The notes below the pieces were generated by a model that saw nothing but the letters and a program-made list of their open reading frames with translations, was not told where the DNA came from and did no database searches. Source: Rhodoplanes sp. Z2-YC6860 (GTDB taxonomy: Bacteria; Pseudomonadota; Alphaproteobacteria; Rhizobiales; Xanthobacteraceae). From it: 64,000 bases of DNA. Below are positions 34,857 to 43,604 of the stretch, piece after piece. The DNA is taken from assembly GCF_001579845.1 (NCBI RefSeq), contig NZ_CP007440.1:4176029-4240028 (forward strand), in the 5' to 3' direction. A program made the position numbers and the translations under genes. Position 1 is the stretch's first letter; each line of letters opens with the position of its first letter.

Positions 34857-35828
34857 ATGCGGCGGATACTGGCAGCGATGATTATGGGGCTTGCGCTGAC
34901 GGGGCCCATGGCCACGCAGAGCTCCGCGCAGACCTATCCATCGAAGCCGATCCATATTCTGGTCCCCTATGCGCCGGGCGGCATCGCCGATATCGCGTCG
35001 CGCATCGTTGGCGCCAAGCTGACGGAGGCCTGGGGCCAGCAGGTGGTGGTCGAGAACCGGCCCGGCGGCAACGGCTTCATCGCCATGACGGCCGGCGCCA
35101 AGTCGGCTCCGGATGGCTACACCCTTGTGATGGCCACCGTCGGCGATGTTTCGGTCAATCCGTCGCTGTTCAAGGACATGCCCTACAAATGGGAGGACTT
35201 CGAGCCGATCGCCACGATCAGCGACGCGCCGATGGTGCTGGCGGCCAATGCCGGCACGTCATACAAGTCCGTGGCTGATGTGCTGGCCGCGGCCAAGGCG
35301 CAGCCCGGCCGCATTTCGTATGCGACCCCGGGCAACGGCAGCGTCAACCAGATCGCGATGGAGTGGCTCGCGCTCAACACCGGCACGCAGTACCAACACA
35401 TTCCTTACAAGGGCGGCGCGCCGGCAGCGGCCGCGCTCGCCGCGGGCGACATTCCGATCGGCGTGCTGGCGAGTTCATCGGTGGCGCCGCAAGTGAAGGC
35501 AGGACGTCTGCGGGTGATCGCGGTGACGGGTGCGCAGCCGTCGAAGTTTAATCCGGAATGGCCGACGTTGCAGTCGCAGGGCGTGAAGGACGTCGACCTG
35601 TCGAACTGGACGCTGCTGATCGCGCCGAAGGGCACGCCGAAGGAGATCGTCGATAAGCTCAACGCCGAGGTGGTGAAGCTCCTTGGTGCGCCCGACGTCA
35701 AGGAGCGCTTCGCGACGGGCGGTGTCGAGACCATTCCGTCGAGCCCGGCGGAGCTTGACGCCCGTGTGAAAAAGACCGCGACGCAGCTCAGCGACATTGT
35801 TGCGAAGGCGAAGATCAGGGCGGACTGA
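34857..35828 (+). CDS. TctC-like receptor of a tripartite tricarboxylate transporter
   Basis: 323 residues. The signal peptide (RRILAAMIMGLALTGPMATQSSAQ) is followed by Bug motifs YPSKPIHILVPYAPGGIADI, VENRPGGNGF, APDGYTLVMATVGDVSVN, ISYATPGNGSVNQ, and IPYKGGAPAAAAL. GGGAGG precedes ATG 34857. It is followed, after a palindromic repeat, by tctB- and tctA-like genes, so this is the only receptor in the window with a complete transporter. The ligand is unknown (tricarboxylate or aromatic acid are typical). Confidence 0.88.
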   Translation: MRRILAAMIMGLALTGPMATQSSAQTYPSKPIHILVPYAPGGIADIASRIVGAKLTEAWGQQVVVENRPGGNGFIAMTAGAKSAPDGYTLVMATVGDVSVNPSLFKDMPYKWEDFEPIATISDAPMVLAANAGTSYKSVADVLAAAKAQPGRISYATPGNGSVNQIAMEWLALNTGTQYQHIPYKGGAPAAAALAAGDIPIGVLASSSVAPQVKAGRLRVIAVTGAQPSKFNPEWPTLQSQGVKDVDLSNWTLLIAPKGTPKEIVDKLNAEVVKLLGAPDVKERFATGGVETIPSSPAELDARVKKTATQLSDIVAKAKIRAD

Positions 35829-35865
35829 TCGTGATTCCTCGCCGTATTGCGCCATTCTCTCCCGG

Positions 35866-35960
35866 CCTCATGCTGAGGAGCGACCGTAGGTCGCGTCTCG
35901 AAGCATGGGGCCGCCCCATCCTTCGAGACGCATTGCTACGCAATGCTCCTCAGGATGAGG
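35866..35960. repeat. Palindromic intergenic repeat, family member B (well preserved)
   Basis: The outer arms CCTCATGCTGAGGAGC and its reverse complement differ at one base. Inside are GCGACC GTA GGTCGC, GCGTCTCGAAG...CTTCGAGACGC and GCATTGC TAC GCAATGC, so the element can form a nested cruciform. The core CCTTCGAGACGCATTGCT is shared exactly with 23740-23845. It sits between the tctC-like and tctB-like genes and could act as a transcript processing or attenuation site. Confidence 0.85.
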
Positions 35961-35973
35961 CGGAGTAAGAATT

Positions 35974-36420
35974 ATGCGAATTCGTGCACCGAAGGATTTC
36001 TGGGCCGGCCTGTTCTTCATCGCCGTGGCCCTGGGCTTCATGCTGCTGTCCACCCAGTACAACATGGGCAACATGCACCGCATGGGACCGGCGCTGTTTC
36101 CCACTTTGGTGGGCGCGCTGTTGGCCGGTCTTGGTCTGATCATTGCTGTCCGGTCGTTTGCCATCGACGGCCCGCCGGTGCCGCGTCTGCAGGCTCGGCC
36201 GATCCTGATCAGCATCATTGCTATCTCGTTGTTCGGCGTGGTGCTGGCGCATTTCGGGCTGGTCGCGGCAGTCACAGCGCTGGTGGCGGTTGCGGCGTTT
36301 GCGTCGGCCGAGAGCAAGCCGCTGGAGATCGCGGGTCTTATCGTTCTGCTGATCGTGTTTTCGGTCGGCGTGTTCGCCTGGCTCCTCGGCCTGCCGATCC
36401 AGCTCTGGCCGGAGTTCTGA
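35974..36420 (+). CDS. TctB-like small membrane subunit
   Basis: 148 residues with four membrane segments. IRAPKDFWAGLFFIAVALGFM and MGPALFPTLVGALLAGLGLIIAVRSF are the TctB signature. It is the small integral subunit of the tripartite tricarboxylate transporter. The tctA-like gene follows after three bases, and the tctC-like gene lies 145 bases upstream beyond the palindromic repeat. Confidence 0.9.
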   Translation: MRIRAPKDFWAGLFFIAVALGFMLLSTQYNMGNMHRMGPALFPTLVGALLAGLGLIIAVRSFAIDGPPVPRLQARPILISIIAISLFGVVLAHFGLVAAVTALVAVAAFASAESKPLEIAGLIVLLIVFSVGVFAWLLGLPIQLWPEF

Positions 36421-36423
36421 GCG

Positions 36424-37923
36424 ATGGAAACGCTTGGCAATCTCGCCTTCGGCCTCGGCGTCGCGCTCAGTTGGCAGAACCTGATCTACTGCTTCATCGG
36501 CTGCTTCCTCGGCACGCTGGTCGGTGTGCTTCCCGGCATCGGTCCGGTCGCGACGGTCGCGATGCTGCTGCCGTTCACGTTCGGGCTTGGACCCGCGCCC
36601 GCGCTCATCATGCTGGCCGGCATTTATTACGGCGCGCAGTACGGCGGCTCGACCACGGCGATCCTGGTCAACATCCCGGGGGAGTCGTCCTCGGTCGTCA
36701 CCACGCTCGACGGCCATCAGATGGCGCGCAAGGGACGCGCCGGGCCGGCGCTCGGCATCTCGGCGATCGGCTCGTTCATCGCCGGTTGTATCTCGACGCT
36801 GGTGGTCGGCTATTTCGCGCCGCCGCTCGCCGACGTCGCGCTGAAGTTCGGCCCGGCCGAGTATTTCTCCCTGATGGTGTTCGGCTTGATCGCTGCCGTG
36901 GTGCTGGCACGCGGCTCGGTGATCAAGGCGATTGCCATGGTGTGTTTCGGCATCCTGTTGGGGCTGGTCGGCACGGATGTGAATTCCGGCTCGATCCGCT
37001 TCGCCTTCGGTGCGCCCGAATTGGCCGACGGCATCGGCTTCGTCGCGCTCGCCATGGCGTTCTTCGGCATCACCGACGTGGTGATGAATCTGGAGCATAC
37101 CGACAAGACCGATGTCTACAAGGAGCGGATCGGCAGCGTCCTGCCGTCGCTCGACGACATTAAGACGAGCTTCTGGTCGATCATGCGTGGCACGGGCCTC
37201 GGCTCGATCCTCGGCATACTGCCGGGCGGCGGCGCGCTGCTCGCCTCGTTTGCCGCCTACATGTTCGAGAAGAAGATCGCCAAGCCCCCGCGCCATTTCG
37301 GCGAGGGTGACATTCGCGGCGTGGCGGCGCCCGAATCCGCCAACAATGCCGGCGCGCAGACTTCGTTCATTCCTATGCTGACGCTCGGCATCCCGTCCAA
37401 CCCGACCATGGCGCTGATGATCGGCGCGCTGATGATCCAGGGCATCCAGCCCGGCCCGCAGGTGATGACCGAACGGCCGGAGCTGTTCTGGGGCCTCGTC
37501 GCCAGCATGTGGATCGGCAACCTGATGCTGCTGGTGCTGAACCTGCCGCTGATCGGGCTCTGGGTGAAGCTTCTCGCCGTGCCGTATCGGCTGCTGTTTC
37601 CGGCGATCTTCGTGTTCTGCTGCATCGGCGTCTACACGGTCGACAACAAGATATTCGACGTCTATGTGCTCGCGGCGCTCACAGCGGTCGGTTACATTCT
37701 GATCAAGCTCGACTGCGAACCGGCACCGCTCATTCTCGGTTTTATTCTCGGCCCGATGATGGAAGAGCAGATGCGGCGCGCCATGATGATCAATTTCGGC
37801 GATGTCTCGGTGTTCTTCACCCGGCCGCTGTCGGCGGCGTTCCTGATCGGGGCGGCGGTGCTGATGCTCATCATCGCGCTGCCGGCATTGCGGGCGAAGC
37901 GCGATGTCGCGATGCAGGAGTGA
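36424..37923 (+). CDS. TctA-like large membrane subunit
   Basis: 499 residues with about twelve membrane segments. Signature blocks are FLGTLVGVLPGIGPVATVAMLLPFTF, IYYGAQYGGSTTAILVNIPGESSSVVTTLDGHQMARKGRAGPAL and GILPGGGALLASFAAYMFEKK, then ESANNAGAQTSFIPMLTLGIPSNPTMALMIGALMIQGIQPGP. This is the transport subunit that moves the receptor-bound ligand across the inner membrane with a cation gradient. Full length and intact. Confidence 0.93.
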   Translation: METLGNLAFGLGVALSWQNLIYCFIGCFLGTLVGVLPGIGPVATVAMLLPFTFGLGPAPALIMLAGIYYGAQYGGSTTAILVNIPGESSSVVTTLDGHQMARKGRAGPALGISAIGSFIAGCISTLVVGYFAPPLADVALKFGPAEYFSLMVFGLIAAVVLARGSVIKAIAMVCFGILLGLVGTDVNSGSIRFAFGAPELADGIGFVALAMAFFGITDVVMNLEHTDKTDVYKERIGSVLPSLDDIKTSFWSIMRGTGLGSILGILPGGGALLASFAAYMFEKKIAKPPRHFGEGDIRGVAAPESANNAGAQTSFIPMLTLGIPSNPTMALMIGALMIQGIQPGPQVMTERPELFWGLVASMWIGNLMLLVLNLPLIGLWVKLLAVPYRLLFPAIFVFCCIGVYTVDNKIFDVYVLAALTAVGYILIKLDCEPAPLILGFILGPMMEEQMRRAMMINFGDVSVFFTRPLSAAFLIGAAVLMLIIALPALRAKRDVAMQE

Positions 37924-37943
37924 GTTTTCGCGGGAGTGACGCC

Positions 37944-38426
37944 ATGAAGCGGCTGTTGGCGGGGAGCGTGCTTGTTGGCTTGAGCTTGGTTGCGGCTGTG
38001 ATCACGGCGGCAGCGCAAGCGCCGCAACCGCCGCAGGCTTACCGGCCCGGCGTCGGCGATCTCATGACCGCGACCATCCAGCCACGGCACGCCAAGATCA
38101 TGCTTGCCGGCCGCGAGGCGAACTGGCCGCTCGCGAAGTATGAATTGCATCAGCTCCAGGAGGCGCTTGACCGGGTGGTGCAGTCCTGGCCGCGCTGGAA
38201 GGGCTTGCCGCTCGGTGGCATGGTTGAAGCGGTCGAGAAGGGGCCGATGGCCGACGTTGAGCAGGCAATCGACGCGAAGGATAGCGCCCAGTTCGTCAAG
38301 GCATTCGGCCAGCTCTCGGAAGGCTGCAACGCCTGCCATCAGGCGGCGAATGTCGGTTTCGTCGTCATCAAGGCGCCAGATGCCTCGAGCTTTCCCGATC
38401 AGGATTTCAAGCCGGTCAGGCCATAA
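37944..38426 (+). CDS. Periplasmic single-haem cytochrome c-like protein
   Basis: 160 residues: a signal peptide to about residue 25 (AAAQAPQ), then a mostly helical domain, and a single haem-binding CNACH near residue 131. MEAVEKGPM- and LQEALDRVVQSW-type helices suggest a cytochrome c-prime-like four-helix bundle or related fold, though the haem motif sits about 30 residues from the C-terminus. GGGAG precedes the ATG, and it follows tctA by 20 bases, probably in the same transcript. Role unknown; it could accept electrons from a dehydrogenase acting on the transported compound. Confidence 0.7.
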   Translation: MKRLLAGSVLVGLSLVAAVITAAAQAPQPPQAYRPGVGDLMTATIQPRHAKIMLAGREANWPLAKYELHQLQEALDRVVQSWPRWKGLPLGGMVEAVEKGPMADVEQAIDAKDSAQFVKAFGQLSEGCNACHQAANVGFVVIKAPDASSFPDQDFKPVRP

Positions 38427-38435
38427 CAGGTCGCG

Positions 38436-39563
38436 TCAGGCGTATTCCGGCAGCGGCTCGCTCCAGGCGTCGTAGCCATAGACCCAGTCCGGATTGGTCG
38501 GCTGGCGCATGAAGGTGTTTTGCTGCGAGGTGCCCTGAATGCGCGCGGTGCGTTCGCGCCGCGCTTTGGCAAAGCGCGCGAAAGCCGCCGGCAAGTCTTG
38601 CGGCTGCTCGGCGATGCAGCGGCTCAACACCACGGCGTCCTCCATCGCCGTCGCCGCACCTTGCGCCATGTATTGCGTCATGGGATGCGCTGCGTCGCCG
38701 AGAAGCACCATCGGGCCATTGCTCCAGGCGGGCAGGGGATCGCGGTCGACGATCGCCCATTTGTGCACGCTGGGGCAGGCTTGCACCACGCGCTGCACCT
38801 GTTCATGGAAGCCTGTGAATGCCGCGCGGAGCTTGCCGAGATCGCCGATGGCCGACCAGGATTCCACGGTGAACTCCGGCTCCGGCACGCTGGTGACGAA
38901 ATAGACCTCGTCGCGGTTCGCTGTGACGTAGTAGATCACGATGTGGCGGTCCGGCCCCCACCACTTGCAGCACTGATCGATTTCAAAGCCCTTGAGCAGT
39001 GCGGCGGGAAACGTGGTGCGGTAGGCGACCCGGCGGGTGTAGTTGGCCTTCTCCTGGCCAAGCCATAGCTCGCGGACGCGCGAGTGGATGCCGTCGGCTG
39101 CGACCACGGCGTCGGCCTTGACGCTGCTGCCGTCGGTAAAGCGCAGCGTAACGCCGCCGGAACGCCAATCCAGGTCGATCAGCTTCTTGTCGAGCGCGAT
39201 CTGTTCTTGGGGCACTCGCGACGCCAGCGCCTCATGGAGGTCGCCGCGATGCATCAGGAGGTACGGCGCGCCGTATTTGGCTTCGGCTTGCGCACCCAGC
39301 GGCAGTTCGTTGGTCAGCGCGCCGGTGTCCCAGTCGCGGTTGGTCCAGGACTGCGGCTGGAACGCCCGCGCGCGAATGCGCTGTTCGAGTCCGATGCCGC
39401 GCAGGACCTTCATGGCGTTGGGGCTCATCTGGATGCCGGCTCCCAGCCGGACGAAACCCTTGGCCTGTTCGTAGATCCGCGTCGTGATGCCGTGGCGAGC
39501 GAGCGCTGAGGCGAGCGTCAGCCCGCCCATGCCGGCGCCGATGATCGCAATGTGCGGTGCCAT
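38436..39563 (-). CDS. NicC-like FAD-dependent aromatic monooxygenase
   Basis: 375 residues of the class A flavoprotein hydroxylases, similar to 6-hydroxynicotinate 3-monooxygenase NicC. Motifs are IAIIGAGMGGLTLASAL, RLGAGIQMSPNAMKVL, VAADGIHSRVREL (DG motif), VLLGDAAHPMTQYMAQGAATAMEDAVVL, and a NicC-type KWWGPDRHIVIYYVTANRDEVYFVT and WVYGYDAW near the C-terminus. NicC converts 6-hydroxynicotinate to 2,5-dihydroxypyridine. No nicotinate dehydrogenase genes lie nearby, so the actual aromatic or pyridine substrate is open. The gene is convergent with the cytochrome c gene. Confidence 0.85.
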   Translation of the reverse strand: MAPHIAIIGAGMGGLTLASALARHGITTRIYEQAKGFVRLGAGIQMSPNAMKVLRGIGLEQRIRARAFQPQSWTNRDWDTGALTNELPLGAQAEAKYGAPYLLMHRGDLHEALASRVPQEQIALDKKLIDLDWRSGGVTLRFTDGSSVKADAVVAADGIHSRVRELWLGQEKANYTRRVAYRTTFPAALLKGFEIDQCCKWWGPDRHIVIYYVTANRDEVYFVTSVPEPEFTVESWSAIGDLGKLRAAFTGFHEQVQRVVQACPSVHKWAIVDRDPLPAWSNGPMVLLGDAAHPMTQYMAQGAATAMEDAVVLSRCIAEQPQDLPAAFARFAKARRERTARIQGTSQQNTFMRQPTNPDWVYGYDAWSEPLPEYA

Positions 39564-39690
39564 CCGGTCGGGTGCTCCCTTTTGATGTTATTCACGGTTC
39601 TTGCCGGCTTTCCGTTCCGGGTCATGTCAGTTAAGCGTTGTTTGCCGCTCGATGCTACATCGTCATGAGATTCACTCGCATCCCTGAATC

Positions 39691-41757
39691 ATGAAACGCG
39701 CAGCCCTTTTGTGTTTAGCCATGATGGCATCCATTGCCGCGTCGTTTGGGCAAGAAGGAACGCACGAGTGGACGCTGGCGCAAGCCCCGAAGCCGGGCCG
39801 CTACGCAACCGGCGCAGAGCGTTGCGGTGCTGCGCCTTACGACTATCCGAAGCTGCGGATCGGCACGCGCGCCGGATATTGCGCGGGCCTTGCCGCCAGC
39901 CGGGACGATGGATTGCAGTTTCCACGATCGATTGTCCAAATCCCCGGCCACGATCTTTTCGTCGTTGCAGACATGGGCGCCTGGGGGGCCTTCAAGGGAC
40001 GCTTGCTGTTGTTTGATCCGGCGCAACCTGCGGGACGCCGCATCAAGGTGCTGCTGGAGCGCGTCGACTATCCGTTCGGGCTTGTGATCGGGCTGGATCG
40101 GAAGGTCTACAGCTCGACAACCGAAACGATCTTCCGCTTCGATCCGCTGGCCGCGACGCCCAAAGACACCGTCGAGACTGTCGTTCAAGGCCTGCCATCG
40201 CGCAACATCACGCTGCCGGACGGCACGAAGGTCGCCGAAAGCGTCCACCTGATGAAGGCCTTCGTCTTCGACAAGACCGGCCGCCTTTACGTCAATGTCG
40301 GCGCGCCGACCGATGCTTGTGTCGCCAAGGGCCCGGCCAACAAGCCTTGCGCCGCAGGCGAGGGCGCTTCCCCACTCGCCGCGATCTGGGCTTTCACGCC
40401 GCCAACTGGCGGTATCTTTCCGGCGCTGAAGCCCGGCGATCCAAATCCGCCGCGCGAGATATTCGCGCGTGGGCTTCGCAATTCGATGGCGCTCGCTGTC
40501 CATCCGGAGTTCCCCGACGCTGGCTTCGCATTTCTGCAGGCCGAGAACGCGCGCGATCTCGAAGACCCGCTGAAGCCCAACGAGGAGATCAACGCGCTAC
40601 AGCGGGGCAGGCACTACGGCTGGCCCTATTGCTACGACCTTTCGACCGCGAGTCAGGAATTCAAGACGCTCCTGCAGGCGAGCGGCCCTTACAAAGATTT
40701 TTGCAACAATGGCGCGGCCTATCGCGCGCCATATTCTTTGTTGCCGCCGCATGGCGCGCCGCTCGGCATGCTGTACTACCAGGGCAGCCGGTTTCCTGAA
40801 TTGAACGGCAAGCTGATCGTTGGTCTCCACGGCTACCGGCCGGCCGGCAGCCGGGTGATTTTTTATGACGTCGATGCCAAAGGCTTTCCGGTCATCCATC
40901 CTGCGCCGGTACACTACAACTTGAGCTGTGCGGCCGAGCCGTCGCGGCCGTTCCAGACCGATCGCGAGAAGGCGGTGCCAGCCGCGGCCTTCACCGAGTT
41001 GATCGGCGAATGGCATCGCGTGAACGGCGTGCGGCCGCAAGGCGCGCCGGTCGGCATGACGGTTGCGTCGGATGGTGCGATCTGGCTGGTCGAGGACAAG
41101 AACGCGACCATCATCCGGATCGACAAGGACGCCGACGCGAAGGCCAAGCCTTTGCCGTGCAACGTGCGCAGCGATCTGCAGATCGACGAACTCGTTGGCT
41201 ATGTCACGAAAGACAAAGGCAACCGCGAGCGGCTGACGCAGCTACGCACCGATCTCGTCGAAAAGCACTGCTCTGGATGCCACTCCGACTTTGGCCTCAA
41301 GCCGCAGCAGAGTTCCGAACAACGCGATATTGTGGCGTTACGGTTTGTGTTGTCCCAGGATGGTTGGGTCTATCCCGGCGACCCGGAATCCGGTCGCTTG
41401 CGTGCCCGCCTGCGCGGCCTGGGCCGCGAGAAGGTCATGCCGCCCGATGGTCGGGAATTGCTCAAGGATGCAGCCTATCGGCGGCTGCTCGACACCGTCG
41501 ACAACCTGGTCGCCACCATGGTGCCCGGCCAGCGCATGCGCGTGCGGCTTGGCCGCGTCGAGCGAGGCTTCCGTGACCGCAGTGGCAAGCTTTGCGGGGC
41601 GATTCCTTCAGGTCATGTTGTTGTGGTGGTCGACAAAAACGCCCAAGAGAAACCTGGTTTCAGCCGCATCTACCGACCGGCGGATATCTTCCTGAACGGC
41701 GAATGCGCGGATGGCGATGGATATTACCTTGAGACGCGCAACCTGGATTCTTTGTAG
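39691..41757 (+). CDS. PQQ-dependent sugar dehydrogenase-like protein with C-terminal cytochrome c
   Basis: 688 residues. A signal peptide is followed by a GSDH-type beta-propeller domain (about 50-480) with VDYPFGLVIGLDRKVYSS, LYVNVGAPTD, FARGLRNSMALAVHPE, INALQRGRHYGWPYCYD and MTVASDGAIWLVEDKNATIIRI. These match the soluble PQQ glucose/sorbosone dehydrogenase family. A haem-binding CSGCH follows at 527-531. The fused cytochrome would carry electrons from the propeller site to the respiratory chain. The 3' end overlaps the SMP-30-like gene by 47 bases, which links aldose oxidation to lactone hydrolysis. Substrate unknown. Confidence 0.82.
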   Translation: MKRAALLCLAMMASIAASFGQEGTHEWTLAQAPKPGRYATGAERCGAAPYDYPKLRIGTRAGYCAGLAASRDDGLQFPRSIVQIPGHDLFVVADMGAWGAFKGRLLLFDPAQPAGRRIKVLLERVDYPFGLVIGLDRKVYSSTTETIFRFDPLAATPKDTVETVVQGLPSRNITLPDGTKVAESVHLMKAFVFDKTGRLYVNVGAPTDACVAKGPANKPCAAGEGASPLAAIWAFTPPTGGIFPALKPGDPNPPREIFARGLRNSMALAVHPEFPDAGFAFLQAENARDLEDPLKPNEEINALQRGRHYGWPYCYDLSTASQEFKTLLQASGPYKDFCNNGAAYRAPYSLLPPHGAPLGMLYYQGSRFPELNGKLIVGLHGYRPAGSRVIFYDVDAKGFPVIHPAPVHYNLSCAAEPSRPFQTDREKAVPAAAFTELIGEWHRVNGVRPQGAPVGMTVASDGAIWLVEDKNATIIRIDKDADAKAKPLPCNVRSDLQIDELVGYVTKDKGNRERLTQLRTDLVEKHCSGCHSDFGLKPQQSSEQRDIVALRFVLSQDGWVYPGDPESGRLRARLRGLGREKVMPPDGRELLKDAAYRRLLDTVDNLVATMVPGQRMRVRLGRVERGFRDRSGKLCGAIPSGHVVVVVDKNAQEKPGFSRIYRPADIFLNGECADGDGYYLETRNLDSL

Positions 41758-42679
41758 CTTCGGCGCATTGTTCGCGGGCGGCCTCGTTGCGGCCGAACCT
41801 GTACTGTTTCAGAGCCGGCAGATCGCGCGGAGCGGCGAATATACCTTTGGTATCGAAGGGCCAGCCGTCGACACGGCCGGCAATCTTTATGTCGTGAACT
41901 TCCAGAGGGCCGGCACCATCGGGCGCCTGAAGCCGAGCGCGAATGCATCCGAACTGTTTCTGACACTGCCTGAAGGCAGCATCGGCAACTCGATCCGCTT
42001 CGCTCGTGACGGTCGGATGTTCATCGCCGACTACAAGAAGCACAACATCTTCGTGGCCGCGCCCGGCAGCACTGCGCTGGCCACGTACTTTCATTCCAAT
42101 CAATTCAATCAGCCCAACGACATGACCATCGCCGCCGACGGCACGATCTACGCCAGCGATCCGAACTGGAAGCGGCGCGACGGGCGGGTGTGGAAGATTT
42201 CGCGCGCAGCCGACGGCACGGTGTCGGGCGAGATCATGACAAGTCCTCGTGCCATGACTACCACCAACGGCCTCGATCTCAGTCCGGACGGCCAGACACT
42301 TTATGTCGGAGAGTCCGAAACGCTGGAAATCTGGGCCTATCGCATCGAAGGCACGACCTTGGCCGCGCCGCGGCTGGTCAAGAAATTCGACGGCCAGGAC
42401 ATCGACGGCATCCGCAGCGATATCGACGGCCGGCTCTTTGTCACGCGCATGCTCAAGGGCACCGTGGTGATCCTTGATGCGAGCGGCAGGCAGGAGCGAG
42501 AGATTCCGTTGACTGCGGCCGAGCCCAGCAACCTGGCGTTCGGCGGCGCCGACGGCCGCACCGTCTATGTGACGCAGCGCAAGGGCGGGTATATCGAATC
42601 TTTTATGACGGATCGTCCGGGCCGCGAATTCTGCCTGCAAGGCGACCGCTGTCTGGGCTTGGCCCGACCACGCCGCTGA
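41711..42679 (+). CDS. SMP-30/gluconolactonase-like protein
   Basis: 322 residues with an N-terminal signal segment (TWILCSFGALFAGGLVAAEP) and a six-bladed propeller of the SMP-30/LRE type. Blades are visible as FGIEGPAVDTAGNLYVVNF, GNSIRFARDGRMFIADYKKHNI, FNQPNDMTIAADGTIYASDP, TNGLDLSPDGQTLYVGES and DIDGIRSDIDGRLFVTRM. It overlaps the upstream dehydrogenase by 47 bases, so it is translationally coupled. It probably hydrolyses the lactone that dehydrogenase produces in the periplasm. Start could be ATG 41717. Confidence 0.83.
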   Translation: MAMDITLRRATWILCSFGALFAGGLVAAEPVLFQSRQIARSGEYTFGIEGPAVDTAGNLYVVNFQRAGTIGRLKPSANASELFLTLPEGSIGNSIRFARDGRMFIADYKKHNIFVAAPGSTALATYFHSNQFNQPNDMTIAADGTIYASDPNWKRRDGRVWKISRAADGTVSGEIMTSPRAMTTTNGLDLSPDGQTLYVGESETLEIWAYRIEGTTLAAPRLVKKFDGQDIDGIRSDIDGRLFVTRMLKGTVVILDASGRQEREIPLTAAEPSNLAFGGADGRTVYVTQRKGGYIESFMTDRPGREFCLQGDRCLGLARPRR

Positions 42680-42812
42680 ACCGATGTTGTGGGGACCCGC
42701 GTCGCAAAACGGTCAACTCCGCGCCAAAAGTCGTTGACGACGGCATCGCATAGGCGGCACGCTAATTGCTTGGAAAATGCGCAAGCTTGTGGGCGGCTGA
42801 ACGCAGCGCGTG

Positions 42813-43604
42813 ATGACGGAATATCTTTCGATCGATCATCTCGGCAAGGAGTTCAGCGCGCATGGCCGCGCGGCCTGCAAGGACATCTCGTTCGCGCTTC
42901 ACCAGAAGGAGTTCCTGGCGCTGATCGGGCCGTCCGGCTGCGGCAAGTCGACGCTGCTGCACATCGCGGCGGGCCTGTCGCAGCCGACCTCGGGCACCGT
43001 GCGGCTGAAGGGCGAGGTCGTCACCGCGCCGCGTCCGGAGATGATGTACGTCTTCCAGCAGTACACCAAGTCGATCTTCCCCTGGAAAACCGTGCTGCAA
43101 AACGTGAGCCTCGGGCTGAAGTATCGTCCAGGCGTGTCGCGCGTCGAGGCCGAGAGCGTAGCGCGCGAGCAGCTCAAGGTCGTCGGTCTCGCACCGTTCG
43201 CCGACTACTATCCGTACCAGCTTTCCGGCGGCATGCAGCAGCGCGTCGCCATCGCGCGTGCGCTGGCGCGCCGGCCGGAAATCCTCCTGATGGACGAGCC
43301 GTTCAGCGCGCTCGACGCCATGATGCGTGTCGAACTCCAAGACCTTCTCTTGAAGCTCTGGCAGGACTACGGGCTGACGATCCTGTTCGTCACCCACGAT
43401 CTCGATGAAGCGCTCTACGTGGCGCAGCGGGTGGTGATGCTCAGCGGTTCGCCCGGCTCGGTCGCCGAGGTGGTCAATGTGCCGCTGTCTTATCCGCGCA
43501 ATCAAGTGGAAACCAGGCGCGACCCAACCTATCTCGAACTGCGCGCCCATCTCTACAATCTGATGGCCAGGCAGGTGACCACCGCGCGGGAGGCCGTGTC
43601 GTGA
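42813..43604 (+). CDS. ABC transporter ATP-binding protein (nitrate/sulfonate/taurine type)
   Basis: 263 residues of the SsuB/TauB group. Walker A is GPSGCGKST (about 40-48), Q-loop [13 protein letters not shown], signature [36 protein letters not shown] with Walker B, and H-loop VTHDLDEAL. It supplies energy to the permease whose GTG overlaps its stop. Together with the next two genes it forms a complete importer of the nitrate/sulfonate/pyrimidine-precursor class. An upstream GTG (42810) is an alternative start. Confidence 0.92.
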   Translation: MTEYLSIDHLGKEFSAHGRAACKDISFALHQKEFLALIGPSGCGKSTLLHIAAGLSQPTSGTVRLKGEVVTAPRPEMMYVFQQYTKSIFPWKTVLQNVSLGLKYRPGVSRVEAESVAREQLKVVGLAPFADYYPYQLSGGMQQRVAIARALARRPEILLMDEPFSALDAMMRVELQDLLLKLWQDYGLTILFVTHDLDEALYVAQRVVMLSGSPGSVAEVVNVPLSYPRNQVETRRDPTYLELRAHLYNLMARQVTTAREAVS

